A DNA stretch of 41,622 nt from Bacilli bacterium (GTDB lineage: Bacteria > Bacillota_I > Bacilli_A > RF39 > UBA660), in the NCBI GenBank assembly GCA_017886705.1, contig JAGHJJ010000013.1:1-41622 (forward strand), given 5' to 3'. The translations under genes were made by a program, and so were the position numbers. The notes below the pieces were generated by a model. That model did not search any database, was not told where the DNA came from, and saw only the letters and a list, made by a program, of their open reading frames with translations. Positions 1 to 9,374 of the stretch are shown here, in pieces; the first letter of the stretch is position 1, and every line of letters starts with the position of its first letter.

Positions 1-398
<398 letters not shown>

Positions 399-400
<2 letters not shown>

Positions 401-1424
401 ATTTATTAGGGTCTACTAAAATCTTTACAGCATCATCTGTTCCAGAAGTTAGTCTTTCGTATGATTTTTGTACTTCTTCTAGACTTACAATGTCATCTAC
501 AAATTTTAGTACATCGACTTTCTTTTCTGCAATTAGATCAATACAAGTTTGGAATTCGTCTTTTGTATAACCGATTGCACCTTTTAATGTTAGTTCTTTC
601 ATTACTCCTACGATGGTTGGTATCGTTACTGTGCCAAGAGATACTCCAACTAATACCACTGTTCCTCCAGGTTGTACTGTCATTAGTGATGTTCCTACTG
701 CTGGAGAGTTACCACAACACTCAATAACTACATCGAATCCACCATTTGTTTTTGCTAATAAGGTCTCTACCATTTTAGTGTCTTTAGCATCATACCATTC
801 ATCTGCTACACCTAGTTTTACAGCTTTTTCTCCTCTAGCTTTATTAGTCTCTGATAAGGCAACATAACTTGCTCCTTCCATTTTAGCAAACATAGCGCTT
901 ACTAATCCGATGATTCCTCCACCAATAACTAATACTTTGGCTCCTACTTTGATATCTGCTAAATGAATGGCATGTAGACCTACTGCCGTTGGCTCTACCA
1001 TAGCGCCTTCGTCATCATTTACTGTGTCTGGTAGTTTTATTACCATATCTGGTCTTACTTTCGTTTCTTTAGCTAGTGCACCTGGATTAGTTAGTGATAG
1101 TCCTACTGCATATGTCCAAGTCGAAGGGCAATATTGAGGATTTCCTGAAAGACATGCTTCACATTTTCCACATGGAGAAATTGGAAGTCCTGTTACTCTA
1201 TCTCCTATTTTTAAATCTGTTCTGGAACCAGGATCTTTTACGATACCAGAAAACTCATGTCCCATGACTAATCCTTTTGGTTCTCCTGCTACCCAGTAAT
1301 GAATATCTGATCCACAAATACCGCATTTTTTGACTTCTAATACGACATTTTCATGATCTATTTCTGGTTGTTTGATATCTGTAATTTCAAATTCTTTTAC
1401 ACCTTTAATGGCTACACATTTCAT
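399..1424 (-). CDS. Zinc-dependent medium-chain alcohol/polyol dehydrogenase
   Basis: A 341-residue member of the MDR zinc alcohol dehydrogenase family, in the sorbitol, threonine and 2,3-butanediol dehydrogenase branch. Catalytic zinc ligands are visible as Cys37 (GICGSD), His56-Glu57 (GHE) and Glu144. The structural zinc site is Cys85, Cys88, Cys91 and Cys99. A Rossmann motif, GGGIIG, is at about 168-173. The length matches the family. The protein is a cytosolic NAD(P)-dependent dehydrogenase of an alcohol or polyol; the exact substrate cannot be told from the sequence. An AGGAGG lies 8 nt before the ATG. The gene is divergent from the glycosyltransferase and convergent with the collagen-like gene. 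Confidence 0.9.
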
Positions 1425-1535
1425 TTTTCTATCCTCCTACTATTATCTTTATCATATCACAAATTTCCTTTATTGCTTCTTTTTTTCTTCATTTTTCTTC
1501 ATTTTTTACATATGATACAGAGAAAGGATGTTTTT

Positions 1536-2624
1536 ATGAAGATATGTGTTTATGCTATTAGTAAAAATGAGGAGAAATTTGCTAGACGCTGGTATGAGTC
1601 GATGAAGGAAGCAGATGAAGTTTATGTACTTGATACAGGGTCTACTGATAATACAGTTTCTATACTTGAAGAGTTAGGGGCTCATGTAAAAGTTGAGGTC
1701 GTTACTCCTTGGCGATTTGATGTTGCGAGAAATAAATCTCTTGAATTAGTACCAGAAGATTGTGATATTTGTGTTTGTACTGATTTAGATGAAGTATTAG
1801 TTCCAGGATGGAGAGAAAAATTAGAAAAAGCTTGGACTCCTGGTACTACTAGGTGTCAATATATGTATTACTGGAGCTTAGATCAAGATGATCAACCTAT
1901 TGTTAGTTTCTTTTTAAACCAGGCTCATTGTCGTCATGGTTATCGTTGGACTCATCCTGTCCATGAAGTGTTGGAGTATACTTTAGGGGATGAAGTTGTT
2001 GTTAGTTGCCCTGATGTCATTTTAAAACATTATCCTGATGCTACAAAATCTAGAAGTAGTTATTTACCTCTTTTAGAGCTTTCTGTTCGTGAAGATCCTG
2101 ACGATGACCGTAATATGCATTATCTTGGTCGTGAATATATGTACTATGAGAAATGGGATAAGGCGATTGAAACATTAAAAAAGCATTTAACTTTAGAGCG
2201 AGCTGTTTGGAAAGATGAAAGAGCTGCTTCTATGAGATTTATTGGTCGTTGTTATAAAAACTTAAAGCAGTATGATGATGCTAGATATTGGTATGACCAA
2301 GCAATGAAAGAAGCGCCTCACCTACGGGATGCTTTTGTTGAAAAAGCACTTCTTGAATATGAACTTGATAATTATGATAAAGTAGAAGATTTATGTTTTC
2401 GTGCTTTAGAAATAAAATCCCATGAACAAACTTATATCAATGAGCCATTTAGTTGGGATAGTACTATCTATGATTTATTATCTATTAGTGCTTATCATTT
2501 AAGTAGAATACCACAAGCTATTTATTTTGTGGATATTGCTCTTACTTATTTACCAGATGATAGTAGGCTTTTAAATAACCGAAGAATATTTAAAGAATTA
2601 GAAACAGAAAAAGAAGGCTCTTAG
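1536..2624 (+). CDS. GT2-family glycosyltransferase with C-terminal TPR repeats
   Basis: A protein of 362 residues. The N-terminal part (about 1-190) is a GT-A domain: an ISKNEE opening, DTGSTDNT for nucleotide-sugar binding, and a DLDE metal-binding acidic motif. The C-terminal part contains about three TPR-like helical pairs (about 190-350), as in SunS-type and other protein glycosyltransferases. The start was chosen at the ATG preceded by AGAAAGGATG; the open frame extends upstream but without coding character. It probably transfers sugar to a protein or surface glycan. The Thr-rich collagen-like protein ending about 1.2 kb upstream is a possible substrate by location only. The 3' end overlaps the convergent mscS-like gene by 4 nt. 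Confidence 0.85.
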   Translation: MKICVYAISKNEEKFARRWYESMKEADEVYVLDTGSTDNTVSILEELGAHVKVEVVTPWRFDVARNKSLELVPEDCDICVCTDLDEVLVPGWREKLEKAWTPGTTRCQYMYYWSLDQDDQPIVSFFLNQAHCRHGYRWTHPVHEVLEYTLGDEVVVSCPDVILKHYPDATKSRSSYLPLLELSVREDPDDDRNMHYLGREYMYYEKWDKAIETLKKHLTLERAVWKDERAASMRFIGRCYKNLKQYDDARYWYDQAMKEAPHLRDAFVEKALLEYELDNYDKVEDLCFRALEIKSHEQTYINEPFSWDSTIYDLLSISAYHLSRIPQAIYFVDIALTYLPDDSRLLNNRRIFKELETEKEGS

Positions 2625-3496
2625 CCTTCCATATATAAATCTATTTTCTTATCTTTATACCCTTCTAATATTTTATTCCAGATGACGCTTTCTACAAAGC
2701 GTCCTTTTTTGGGATGCATTAAATATCTTATTGTTAGTTCAATATGATTATCGACAATTTTAGTATAGATAGTAGGATCATACTTATTGAAATATACTCT
2801 ATTCGTAGTATTGATATCATTAATCTGAGCTTTCATCTTTTTAGGAATGTTTTTAATAATTTCTATGTTATTTACAATTTTATATAATTCTTGTTTGTTT
2901 TTTACTAAATCACAATCCATTGGAACTTTTACTGTTAATTCATCCCAGATGTATTTGAATCCTTTATTTAAGTTTCTTACTGGTTCTGAAAAGACAATGG
3001 AGTTAGGGAAAGTTACGATTACACCAGTAGATTGTCCATGCTCTTCTTTAGTTGATATTTCTAGAACTTCAAAGTTTAGGGAAGAAATATTCATGACATC
3101 CCCTTTGATGCCTTTTACTTCAATTCTATCTTCTACTTGAAATGGTTTTTTCATTTTTATATAGATACCACAGAAGAAGTTTAATATTAATTCACGTAAA
3201 GCGATAGTCATGGCTGCTGATGTTACACTGATTAAGGTCATTAGACTTTGAATATATTCATTCCATATTACTAATAAGAATACAACTTCTAAAATATTTA
3301 AAATAATTTGGACTGCTTGATTGATTATGTATTCCTTTCTACCTTCTATTTTCTTTCTAATCGCTCTTTTTCCTATTTTTTTGAAGAAACTAAATAGTAA
3401 TATTACTATACTGGTTGCTAGAGCTAAGGCTATATATGATTGATTAATGGTTGTTAAATCGCTTACATATTTACAAATTTTATCAAATAATCCCAT
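2621..3496 (-). CDS. MscS-family mechanosensitive ion channel
   Basis: A protein of 291 residues with three N-terminal membrane helices. The third is the small-residue pore helix typical of MscS, visible as SAAMTIALREL at about residues 93-103. It is followed by the beta domain (PFQVEDRIEVKGIKGDV) and a soluble C-terminal domain. Family members release solutes on hypo-osmotic shock. The RBS AGGAGG lies just before the ATG. The gene is transcribed alone, divergent from mtnN, and its 3' end overlaps the glycosyltransferase gene by 4 nt on the opposite strand. Confidence 0.88.
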   Translation of the reverse strand: MGLFDKICKYVSDLTTINQSYIALALATSIVILLFSFFKKIGKRAIRKKIEGRKEYIINQAVQIILNILEVVFLLVIWNEYIQSLMTLISVTSAAMTIALRELILNFFCGIYIKMKKPFQVEDRIEVKGIKGDVMNISSLNFEVLEISTKEEHGQSTGVIVTFPNSIVFSEPVRNLNKGFKYIWDELTVKVPMDCDLVKNKQELYKIVNNIEIIKNIPKKMKAQINDINTTNRVYFNKYDPTIYTKIVDNHIELTIRYLMHPKKGRFVESVIWNKILEGYKDKKIDLYMEG

Positions 3497-3569
3497 GTTA
3501 TTCCTCCTCTTACTAGGGACTAATTATATCACTTTTTCTAAATTTTATAAAGTAATCTATTTAAATGTA

Positions 3570-3578
3570 TGATATACT
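3570..3578 (+). promoter_or_regulatory. Probable extended -10 promoter of mtnN
   Basis: The sequence TGATATACT (TG-N-TATACT) lies about 30 nt before the mtnN start codon. No convincing -35 box is seen, which is usual for extended -10 promoters. Confidence 0.4.
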
Positions 3579-3609
3579 AGACATATTGTTTACACATGGA
3601 GGTAGTTTT

Positions 3610-4272
3610 ATGATTATTGGTATTATTGGTGCTTTTGATGAAGAGGTAGAAAAATTTATTGAAATGTTTCAGTTAACGAAAGAAGATACTACTATTTGGG
3701 ATATTTATTCCGGTGATTTCAAAGATAAACATTTAGTAGTTTGTCGTTCTGGTATTGGTAAAGTAAATAGTGGCGCTATGACACAATATTTGATTGATCA
3801 TTATCAGGTGGATTTGGTAATTAATTCTGGTTGTGCAGGAAGCCTACTTAGTAAAGTTAAGATTATGGATGTCGTTTTGAGTAGTTATGTTACTTATCAT
3901 GATTTTAACCCTACTCGTATTATGGAGTATAGTGTTCCTGAACTTGGTAAGATTCGTGCTTCTACTAAACTTATTCATATTGCAGAAGATGCTTTAAAAA
4001 AATTAGATGTTGATAATTATTTTATTGCTCCTATTGCTAGTGGAGACTGTTTTGTTACTGATGAAGTGATGAGAGATACCATTTATAAAGCTACTGGCGC
4101 TTATGCTGTTGATATGGAAAGCGCATCGATCGGTCATATTTGCAAATTAAATCAAGTTCCCTTTTTATCTCTTAGAACTATTTCTGATTTTTCGGATGGT
4201 AATGATGATTTTGAAGTGATTGCTGCTTATAAATCTAGTCAGTTAGTTAAAGAGATGATTGAGGCATTATAA
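3610..4272 (+). CDS. mtnN: 5'-methylthioadenosine/S-adenosylhomocysteine nucleosidase
   Basis: A protein of 220 residues. It cleaves methylthioadenosine and S-adenosylhomocysteine to adenine plus the thioribose or ribosyl-homocysteine, in SAM recycling and AI-2 precursor formation. Family motifs in order are IGIIGAFDEEVE at the N-terminus with the catalytic Glu, SGDCFV, AVDMESASIGH with the substrate-binding Met-Glu, and the RTISDFSDG loop with the catalytic Asp. The start is the ATG after GGAGG at 3598-3602; an in-frame ATG at 3565 lacks an RBS. The gene stands alone and ends in a terminator shared with the convergent operon. Confidence 0.93.
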   Translation: MIIGIIGAFDEEVEKFIEMFQLTKEDTTIWDIYSGDFKDKHLVVCRSGIGKVNSGAMTQYLIDHYQVDLVINSGCAGSLLSKVKIMDVVLSSYVTYHDFNPTRIMEYSVPELGKIRASTKLIHIAEDALKKLDVDNYFIAPIASGDCFVTDEVMRDTIYKATGAYAVDMESASIGHICKLNQVPFLSLRTISDFSDGNDDFEVIAAYKSSQLVKEMIEAL

Positions 4273-4302
4273 AAAGATAGCTATTCGTTTGCTATCTTTT
4301 TT
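4272..4302. terminator. Bidirectional terminator, mtnN and the S66 operon
   Basis: A 10-bp stem AAAAGATAGC / GCTATCTTTT with a 9-nt loop is flanked by A and T runs, so it works in both directions. The stop codon of the convergent gene (4281-4283) sits in the stem and loop. Confidence 0.85.
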
Positions 4303-4520
4303 AGTTCGTTAAATAAGAACTCTTTGGCTTTTTCATCTTTTTCTTCTTGAATTTGTTTGGCAAGTGATTTTAATTTTTGTTTTTTCTTCTCGTCTATTTC
4401 TAAGTAGTCTAATTGTTCTAGGAATTCTTCTATCATTTCGTTGATTGTCATTTCTTCTTCATCTTCTTTACTGATGATTTCTTTTAAAATTCCTGTTTTT
4501 TCTAATTCTTCTTCTGACAT
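4281..4520 (-). CDS. Small acidic, helical hypothetical protein
   Basis: A protein of 79 residues, very rich in Glu and Lys, predicted to be almost wholly alpha-helical or coiled-coil (EEELEKTGILKEI at the start, KAKEFLFNELKKI at the end). The family is not recognised. A GAAAGGGAG RBS precedes the ATG. It is the last cistron of the minus-strand operon, 29 nt after the S66 peptidase gene, and its stop lies inside the terminator. Confidence 0.7.
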   Translation of the reverse strand: MSEEELEKTGILKEIISKEDEEEMTINEMIEEFLEQLDYLEIDEKKKQKLKSLAKQIQEEKDEKAKEFLFNELKKIANE

Positions 4521-4549
4521 AAACTACTCCCTTTCACATCTATATTATA

Positions 4550-5533
4550 TCATAAAATTTGTCTTATGGTACCTTTTCCATTTTTGCAAGTAATATGAGC
4601 AATACTTCCATTGATTATTGTCATTTTAGGGGGAACGTGTCCAATATCTGCATTAAATATTATTGGTAAGTCTTTAAATAGTCTTTTTAGTGCTTCTTGA
4701 TAGGTAAACTCTGGATAGAAATGTTTAGGAAAAGCAACTCGTCCTACAATGATTCCTTTGATATATTTAAACCAGCCGACTTCCTTTAATCTAAATAAAA
4801 TACGATAAGTCTCTTCTGCTGATGGTTCACAAATATCAAAGTACCAGATAATACCATCATCTTTATACTTTTCTATAAATTCTTTGGTATAGTCATAAGC
4901 TGTTCCAGGTAAATCTTTTAGGCAATCAAGACATCCTCCAATGATTCTTCCGGTGATATCTACTTCCTTATTTATCGTCTCCCAGTAGACTTTTTCTGTT
5001 AGATGGTATCCGTCTTCCGTATTTGTCCATTCTTTTTGGTAATAATCAAAACTATGTTGTTCTACGATATTTCCTGATAGTATTTCTAAATTATTTTTTA
5101 AACACTGATGAGGATTTGTCTGATCAAAACTTCCTGCATTACAGCCGTAGATTGTTGCGATATCTAATTTTGTAGTTATTACATATAGAAGATAAGTTGG
5201 ATCTGAATATCCCTCTATCCATTTTGGATTGTCTTTTATATGTTGCCAGTTAATATATGGTAGCATTTCTATTAGGAAGTCTCCGCCTGCTGCACACATT
5301 ATCATATCTGTATCCTTATCAGTGATTAATTCATCCAATTCTTTGGCTCTTTTTTCTCCTGATGTAGATACCATGCCTTTCTTTCTGACACTTTTTGTCT
5401 CTTTTATGCGATATCCATAGTTTGTTAGTGTTTGTATTGACTTTTCATAAGACGGAATATCGTCCCCTACACCTTGTGATGGTGCTGTTATTCCGATTGT
5501 TGAATTTGCTTTTAAAAATTTAGGATACTGCAT
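4550..5533 (-). CDS. S66-family serine peptidase (LD-carboxypeptidase / MccF-like)
   Basis: A protein of 327 residues. The S66 Ser-Glu-His triad can be placed: Ser110 in GYSDPT, Glu236 in FDICEPSAEE, and His299 in DIGHVPP. The N-terminal ITAPSQG motif is also typical. Family members either trim L,D-peptide bonds of murein tetrapeptides in the cytoplasm or hydrolyse microcin-C-type and other acyl-sulfamoyl adenylates. The sequence resembles the MccF-like branch, but this is not certain. The start overlaps the end of the upstream membrane-protein gene by 14 nt, suggesting translational coupling within the operon. Confidence 0.87.
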   Translation of the reverse strand: MQYPKFLKANSTIGITAPSQGVGDDIPSYEKSIQTLTNYGYRIKETKSVRKKGMVSTSGEKRAKELDELITDKDTDMIMCAAGGDFLIEMLPYINWQHIKDNPKWIEGYSDPTYLLYVITTKLDIATIYGCNAGSFDQTNPHQCLKNNLEILSGNIVEQHSFDYYQKEWTNTEDGYHLTEKVYWETINKEVDITGRIIGGCLDCLKDLPGTAYDYTKEFIEKYKDDGIIWYFDICEPSAEETYRILFRLKEVGWFKYIKGIIVGRVAFPKHFYPEFTYQEALKRLFKDLPIIFNADIGHVPPKMTIINGSIAHITCKNGKGTIRQIL

Positions 5534-6347
5534 GGCGTTTTGCCTTTCTACTATCTAAGATAGAGTTTATCACTATTAACACGATACTTACTAATAGCAT
5601 GATTCCAGAAGTAATTAACATTGGCATAGCAGATATTCCTACTGTTTCTATTTCTATAGCAACATTTAGCACTAAAGCAATCGATCCTCCAATTAAGGCA
5701 ATGAATAATGCAGAAACAATTCCAGCAATGGCGATATTTACAATCCATTTATAGTATGGTTTCTTTAATAAAGCAATAATCACTATAGAAATTATTGATG
5801 TTATTATTAGTCCCATCATAAAATTATCGGTAGTAACACTTTGATATCTATTCAGTACTACTTGTCCTTCTTCTGGCATTGAGTTTTTTGCTTCTTCAAT
5901 CATTTTTTTGTATGATGCATTTATATCTTCGTTTTGGGTTACTTCCTCTAATAGTTCGTCTAGCTTTTCATCACTAATCGATTGTCCTGTCGCTTGTTCT
6001 ATTGTTGTTTTATTTTCTTCCATAAAAGTTTTTAGGTCTTCTTCGATATTGATATCTTCTATTTCATCAGTTGTTAAATCTTTCATTATTTTGTCAGTAT
6101 ATTTATTCATCAAATTATCTATTGTTTCATTTGTACGTAGACTATCTTCTAACTCTTTTATATTTTCGTCGGTTATTTCTGGAAATTCATTTTTAAGAGA
6201 TTCACTCATTTGCTTTATAACTTCTTCTTTTCCATAAGTTCCTATAATTTCTTGATTTACGATTTGTTCTGCGTACATAATCGTTGGTATTAATGTAAAT
6301 GTAAAGACTAATACTGTAGTTAAAATTCCTCTAATAAATGTTTTCAT
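5520..6347 (-). CDS. Secreted/membrane protein with C-terminal TM cluster, unknown
   Basis: A protein of 275 residues; no family recognised. A signal-peptide-like helix (about 5-25, ending in MYAEQ) precedes a highly charged extracytoplasmic region of about 140 residues rich in Glu, Asp and Asn with helical heptads. Three C-terminal membrane helices follow (starting at MMGLIITSIISIV), and the protein ends in a basic tail. The start is the ATG preceded by AAAGGAG; the frame is open 27 codons further upstream without an RBS. It lies 23 nt after the DUF3592-like gene and overlaps the S66 peptidase start, so it belongs to the same operon. Confidence 0.75.
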   Translation of the reverse strand: MKTFIRGILTTVLVFTFTLIPTIMYAEQIVNQEIIGTYGKEEVIKQMSESLKNEFPEITDENIKELEDSLRTNETIDNLMNKYTDKIMKDLTTDEIEDINIEEDLKTFMEENKTTIEQATGQSISDEKLDELLEEVTQNEDINASYKKMIEEAKNSMPEEGQVVLNRYQSVTTDNFMMGLIITSIISIVIIALLKKPYYKWIVNIAIAGIVSALFIALIGGSIALVLNVAIEIETVGISAMPMLITSGIMLLVSIVLIVINSILDSRKAKRHAVS

Positions 6348-6370
6348 AGTTTTCTCCTTTTTTTCTTCTA

Positions 6371-6901
6371 TTATATCATATATATTGTCCCTATTATCAC
6401 AATAATACCAGTGATTATAAACATACATGCTACTAGTTCTGGAATTATATTTTTTGTATAAGCATCACTCGGATTTTCTTTATTATAATAAACAGTCACT
6501 TTTTTTATACATGAACTAAGAATTCCATTTATTCCTACGGAAGATTTTATTTGATAGGTTTTCTTGTCTACCTCATATTTTACAGTAGGATATTTTGCCC
6601 AGGTTTTTGCTTCATTTAATTCAAATTGGGAATCGATAATTATACCTTTACATTTTTCTAAACATTTAGGATGTTCTTTTTTTATAATTCTTTTTTCAGT
6701 AATTAGTATCACTATTCCTACTATTACTACTTCTGTACTTAGTATTAATGACTGAATGATTCCTTTTTCTATTAATGGCCCTTTTACACATAGGCTTAGT
6801 ATTACTATAATTACTGCATTGATACAGATTGCGATAAATACTATGATTGGTAGAATAAATTCTGGTTTTATAGTTTGTTCTTTTTTGTTGTTTTTCTTCA
6901 T
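6371..6901 (-). CDS. DUF3592-like membrane protein
   Basis: A protein of 176 residues with two N-terminal membrane helices, a soluble part and one C-terminal helix. The soluble part carries the DUF3592 pattern: a short beta-rich stretch with YPTVKYEVDKKTYQ and then VTVYYNKENPSDAY, the usual yP-V-Y-dGk ... v-YnP-nP-a layout. The family's function is unknown. The RBS AAGGAG is visible. Only 3 nt separate it from the preceding YcxB-like gene, so the two are co-transcribed. Confidence 0.75.
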   Translation of the reverse strand: MKKNNKKEQTIKPEFILPIIVFIAICINAVIIVILSLCVKGPLIEKGIIQSLILSTEVVIVGIVILITEKRIIKKEHPKCLEKCKGIIIDSQFELNEAKTWAKYPTVKYEVDKKTYQIKSSVGINGILSSCIKKVTVYYNKENPSDAYTKNIIPELVACMFIITGIIVIIGTIYMI

Positions 6902-6904
6902 ATT

Positions 6905-8155
6905 TTACTCCTTATAATTATAAATATATTCTTCGATATCTAGATAAGATTTATCCTTTGAGTAAGTCATAGCATAGATGTGATATACTCCATTTTGAAC
7001 TGGTAGTGTGTTATGTGTATTTAGCTCTTTAATATAGATAGAATAGTAGCATTCTTGGTTTACCGATTCACAAGTTGCGGGTGTGAGTAAGTTTTCTATA
7101 TTGGTACTTATTTCTTTTTTTGTTAACCAGTTCTTACTATTTTGTAACTCTTCAAAAAAGGCTTTTTCCTCTTTTGGATTTGTGAATATGATATAGTTTG
7201 ATTTATGATTTAGTAAATAGCTTTCATCCCAGTTTATTTTATAGTATTTTCCTTGAGATGGTAGGGTTATTCCTATTGCATCTCGATAAGTAGTGATGTT
7301 TTTATAGTCTATTTCATCATTTATTAAGAAAGATACAGAACCTTCTAGTAGGATGATTCCTGTTACTATGATACCTGCAATAATATTTTTGGTGCATTTT
7401 AGTCCTTTGATACGATAGATAATTCCTAGTATTATGGATAGCACGGGAATTGGTAATAGATAGTATGCTACATATGTATAGTTAAATGTTAAAGGAAGTG
7501 GAACATTTTCTTTTTGTGGTGTTAGTAGTATTAAAAACATGCTTGCCCAGATGGAGATAATTGTTAATACAAATAGAACGATTAGTCCAATCTTTACTTT
7601 TTCATATTTTTCTAAGTTTTCTTGCTGTTCTTCGATGGCTATTTTTTTCTTAATCTTAGTTTTAGGGATTCGGTCATAAAGATAGTCAATTAAGTTCATA
7701 TTTATTTTGTGCTTTGGTATAGGAATTATGTTTTTAGTATTTACTATGATATAGATATCAGTGCTGGTTATTTTTATTTTCTTTATTTCTTCATAGTTTA
7801 TTTTTAAATTCATTTTTTCATTTTCTAGTTTTATGTATTTGTCATAAAAATAGACTTTATATTCTACTTGATTTTTATTTTTAGCAAATCTTTTATAATC
7901 TAATTTACTAAATAACACGTATCTTATTTTTAGAAGAAAAAACATTACCATAATTACAAAGATATCTGATATTACTACCTCTTCTATTGGTAAGGGATCT
8001 GGAGGTATTAGAGCAATTGAGAAAAACAATATAATTATTAGAGATGCAATTAAGAATGTTTTCCAAAATTGATAACTACAAGTCTTTCTTAGTTTTTGAT
8101 ATTCTTCATAAGCTATTGTTAGTTCTACCTTTTCTTTAAAGTTTTCATACTCCAT
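6905..8155 (-). CDS. YcxB-like membrane protein with extra TM and C-terminal domain
   Basis: A protein of 416 residues. The first ~175 residues have two membrane helices and then a beta-rich segment (YKVYFYDKYIKLENE ... YEEIKKIKIT ... IIPIPKHKI), the layout of YcxB-like proteins. A second half adds three membrane helices and a C-terminal soluble region (about 280-416) with four Cys-containing strands that would face outward; this part is not recognised. The RBS is GGTGATAATATG-like. It lies 12 nt after the anchored surface protein gene. A role at the membrane with that protein is inferred only from the operon. Confidence 0.65.
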   Translation of the reverse strand: MEYENFKEKVELTIAYEEYQKLRKTCSYQFWKTFLIASLIIILFFSIALIPPDPLPIEEVVISDIFVIMVMFFLLKIRYVLFSKLDYKRFAKNKNQVEYKVYFYDKYIKLENEKMNLKINYEEIKKIKITSTDIYIIVNTKNIIPIPKHKINMNLIDYLYDRIPKTKIKKKIAIEEQQENLEKYEKVKIGLIVLFVLTIISIWASMFLILLTPQKENVPLPLTFNYTYVAYYLLPIPVLSIILGIIYRIKGLKCTKNIIAGIIVTGIILLEGSVSFLINDEIDYKNITTYRDAIGITLPSQGKYYKINWDESYLLNHKSNYIIFTNPKEEKAFFEELQNSKNWLTKKEISTNIENLLTPATCESVNQECYYSIYIKELNTHNTLPVQNGVYHIYAMTYSKDKSYLDIEEYIYNYKE

Positions 8156-8167
8156 ATTATCACCTGA

Positions 8168-9268
8168 CTATCTTTTCTGGTTTTCTATCCATTTTGTGAG
8201 TTGTCTTTTTTGATAATAAGAGATAATCATTGCTAGTATTATGATTACAATTACTGCTCCTCCTATTATCAGAGCTACTTGGTTTAGTTTGTTTACTATT
8301 CCTGTTGTATTATCCTCTTTTCCAGTTTCTTTTTTTACATTGATTACGTATGTTCTTTTTTCTTTATTTTCAGCAGTTACGATAATTTTAATTGTATCAT
8401 TTTTCTTTAAGTTATCTGTATCAGTAATTTCATAAGTTGCTTTTTCATCTTCTGGTGTTGCGGTTACTTCTAAAGATTTTATTTTTTTAGGGATGGTAAT
8501 CGTATAATTTTGTTTTTCTTTGGTAAATTTTATTTTATAGTTTTTTATACTTAAGTCTTTTAAGTAGTTATTGGATGAGTGTTCTACTGGTTGTGGTTCT
8601 TCCGGGATATCTGCTGGTGTATTTTTATTCGCACTTTCTACTTTTTCTTGAATGGTTGTGTTATTTATGGCTGGTTTTTGTGTTTCTATGATAGATGTCT
8701 TACTATTTCCTGCTACCGGTGTTTGTGACTTATTTATTTTTACTTTCTGTGTTTGGTTAGGGCTATATTCTATTTCTTGCATGTTTTCCATCCAATATTC
8801 TAACGACTCCGTATCAACTTTAAATACACCTGCTCCTACTTGAGTTAGCGTGATATTCGTTTCCGTTTTGTCTGTTTGTTTTACAAAGAATTCTAAGTTT
8901 GCAGAATAATTGCTGCAGGCAAGAAAATTATCTATACATTTATTATCTAATGTTTCATCAGCAATACTTAACACATAATAATTACTTCCTTCTTTATAGA
9001 CAATACTATCCCAGTATGTTGAAGTAATTCCCGTTATATCTAACACTGTATCATCGAAAGATAATTCGAAAGCTACTAAATAGATACCATCACTATTCTC
9101 ACTATTTTTGTTTAGTCCGGAAAAAGAAATATTAAAATTTGCATTAAAATAAGTCCCTTCTGTTTGTTCTCCTGCTAGACTCATCTGTGCACTGGTTATT
9201 GCTGCTGCTTGGACTTTTAATGGTATTAACAATACTAGCATACATACTATTATCCCTACTTTTTTCAT
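8168..9268 (-). CDS. Membrane-anchored surface protein, cohesin-like plus cadherin-like domains
   Basis: A protein of 366 residues. Residues 1-21 are a signal peptide (VQAAA cleavage region). A cohesin-like beta-sandwich of about 150 residues follows (FELSFDDTVLDITGI pattern), with two Cys that could form a disulfide. Then come a Pro/Thr/Asn-rich linker and a cadherin-like beta-sandwich domain of the PF12733 type (NNYLKDLSIKNYKI ... YTITIPKKIKSLEVTATPE ... TYVINVKK). The C-terminus is a single membrane helix and a basic cytoplasmic tail; there is no LPXTG motif. It is the first gene of the operon and has a clear promoter. It probably displays an adhesion or scaffold domain outside the cell (inference). 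Confidence 0.8.
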   Translation of the reverse strand: MKKVGIIVCMLVLLIPLKVQAAAITSAQMSLAGEQTEGTYFNANFNISFSGLNKNSENSDGIYLVAFELSFDDTVLDITGITSTYWDSIVYKEGSNYYVLSIADETLDNKCIDNFLACSNYSANLEFFVKQTDKTETNITLTQVGAGVFKVDTESLEYWMENMQEIEYSPNQTQKVKINKSQTPVAGNSKTSIIETQKPAINNTTIQEKVESANKNTPADIPEEPQPVEHSSNNYLKDLSIKNYKIKFTKEKQNYTITIPKKIKSLEVTATPEDEKATYEITDTDNLKKNDTIKIIVTAENKEKRTYVINVKKETGKEDNTTGIVNKLNQVALIIGGAVIVIIILAMIISYYQKRQLTKWIENQKR

Positions 9269-9297
9269 ATATACCTCACTACTCTTACTCTATCTGC

Positions 9298-9326
9298 ATT
9301 ATATCATATTGTTTTATAGGGTGCAA
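9298..9326 (-). promoter_or_regulatory. Promoter of the surface-protein/S66 operon
   Basis: Read on the minus strand: -35 TTGCAC (9321-9326), a 17-nt spacer, and -10 TATAAT (9298-9303) with an upstream TG, giving a consensus extended -10. It is about 30 nt before the start codon at 9268. Confidence 0.85.
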
Positions 9327-9341
9327 TTTTCTTAGACAAAA

Positions 9342-9372
9342 CAAAAAAAGATAGTACTTTTGATACTATCTT
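9342..9372 (-). terminator. Terminator of the 9375-9875 gene
   Basis: Stem AAGATAGTA / TACTATCTT (9348-9356 with 9364-9372) with a 7-nt loop, followed on the minus strand by seven Ts. It lies immediately after the stop codon. Confidence 0.85.
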
Positions 9373-9374
9373 GT

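Noticed and set aside
1425-1535. Regulatory region between the divergent dehydrogenase and glycosyltransferase genes
   Set aside because: Apart from the two RBSs and a weak TATGAT on the minus strand near 1450, no dyad or operator is convincing.
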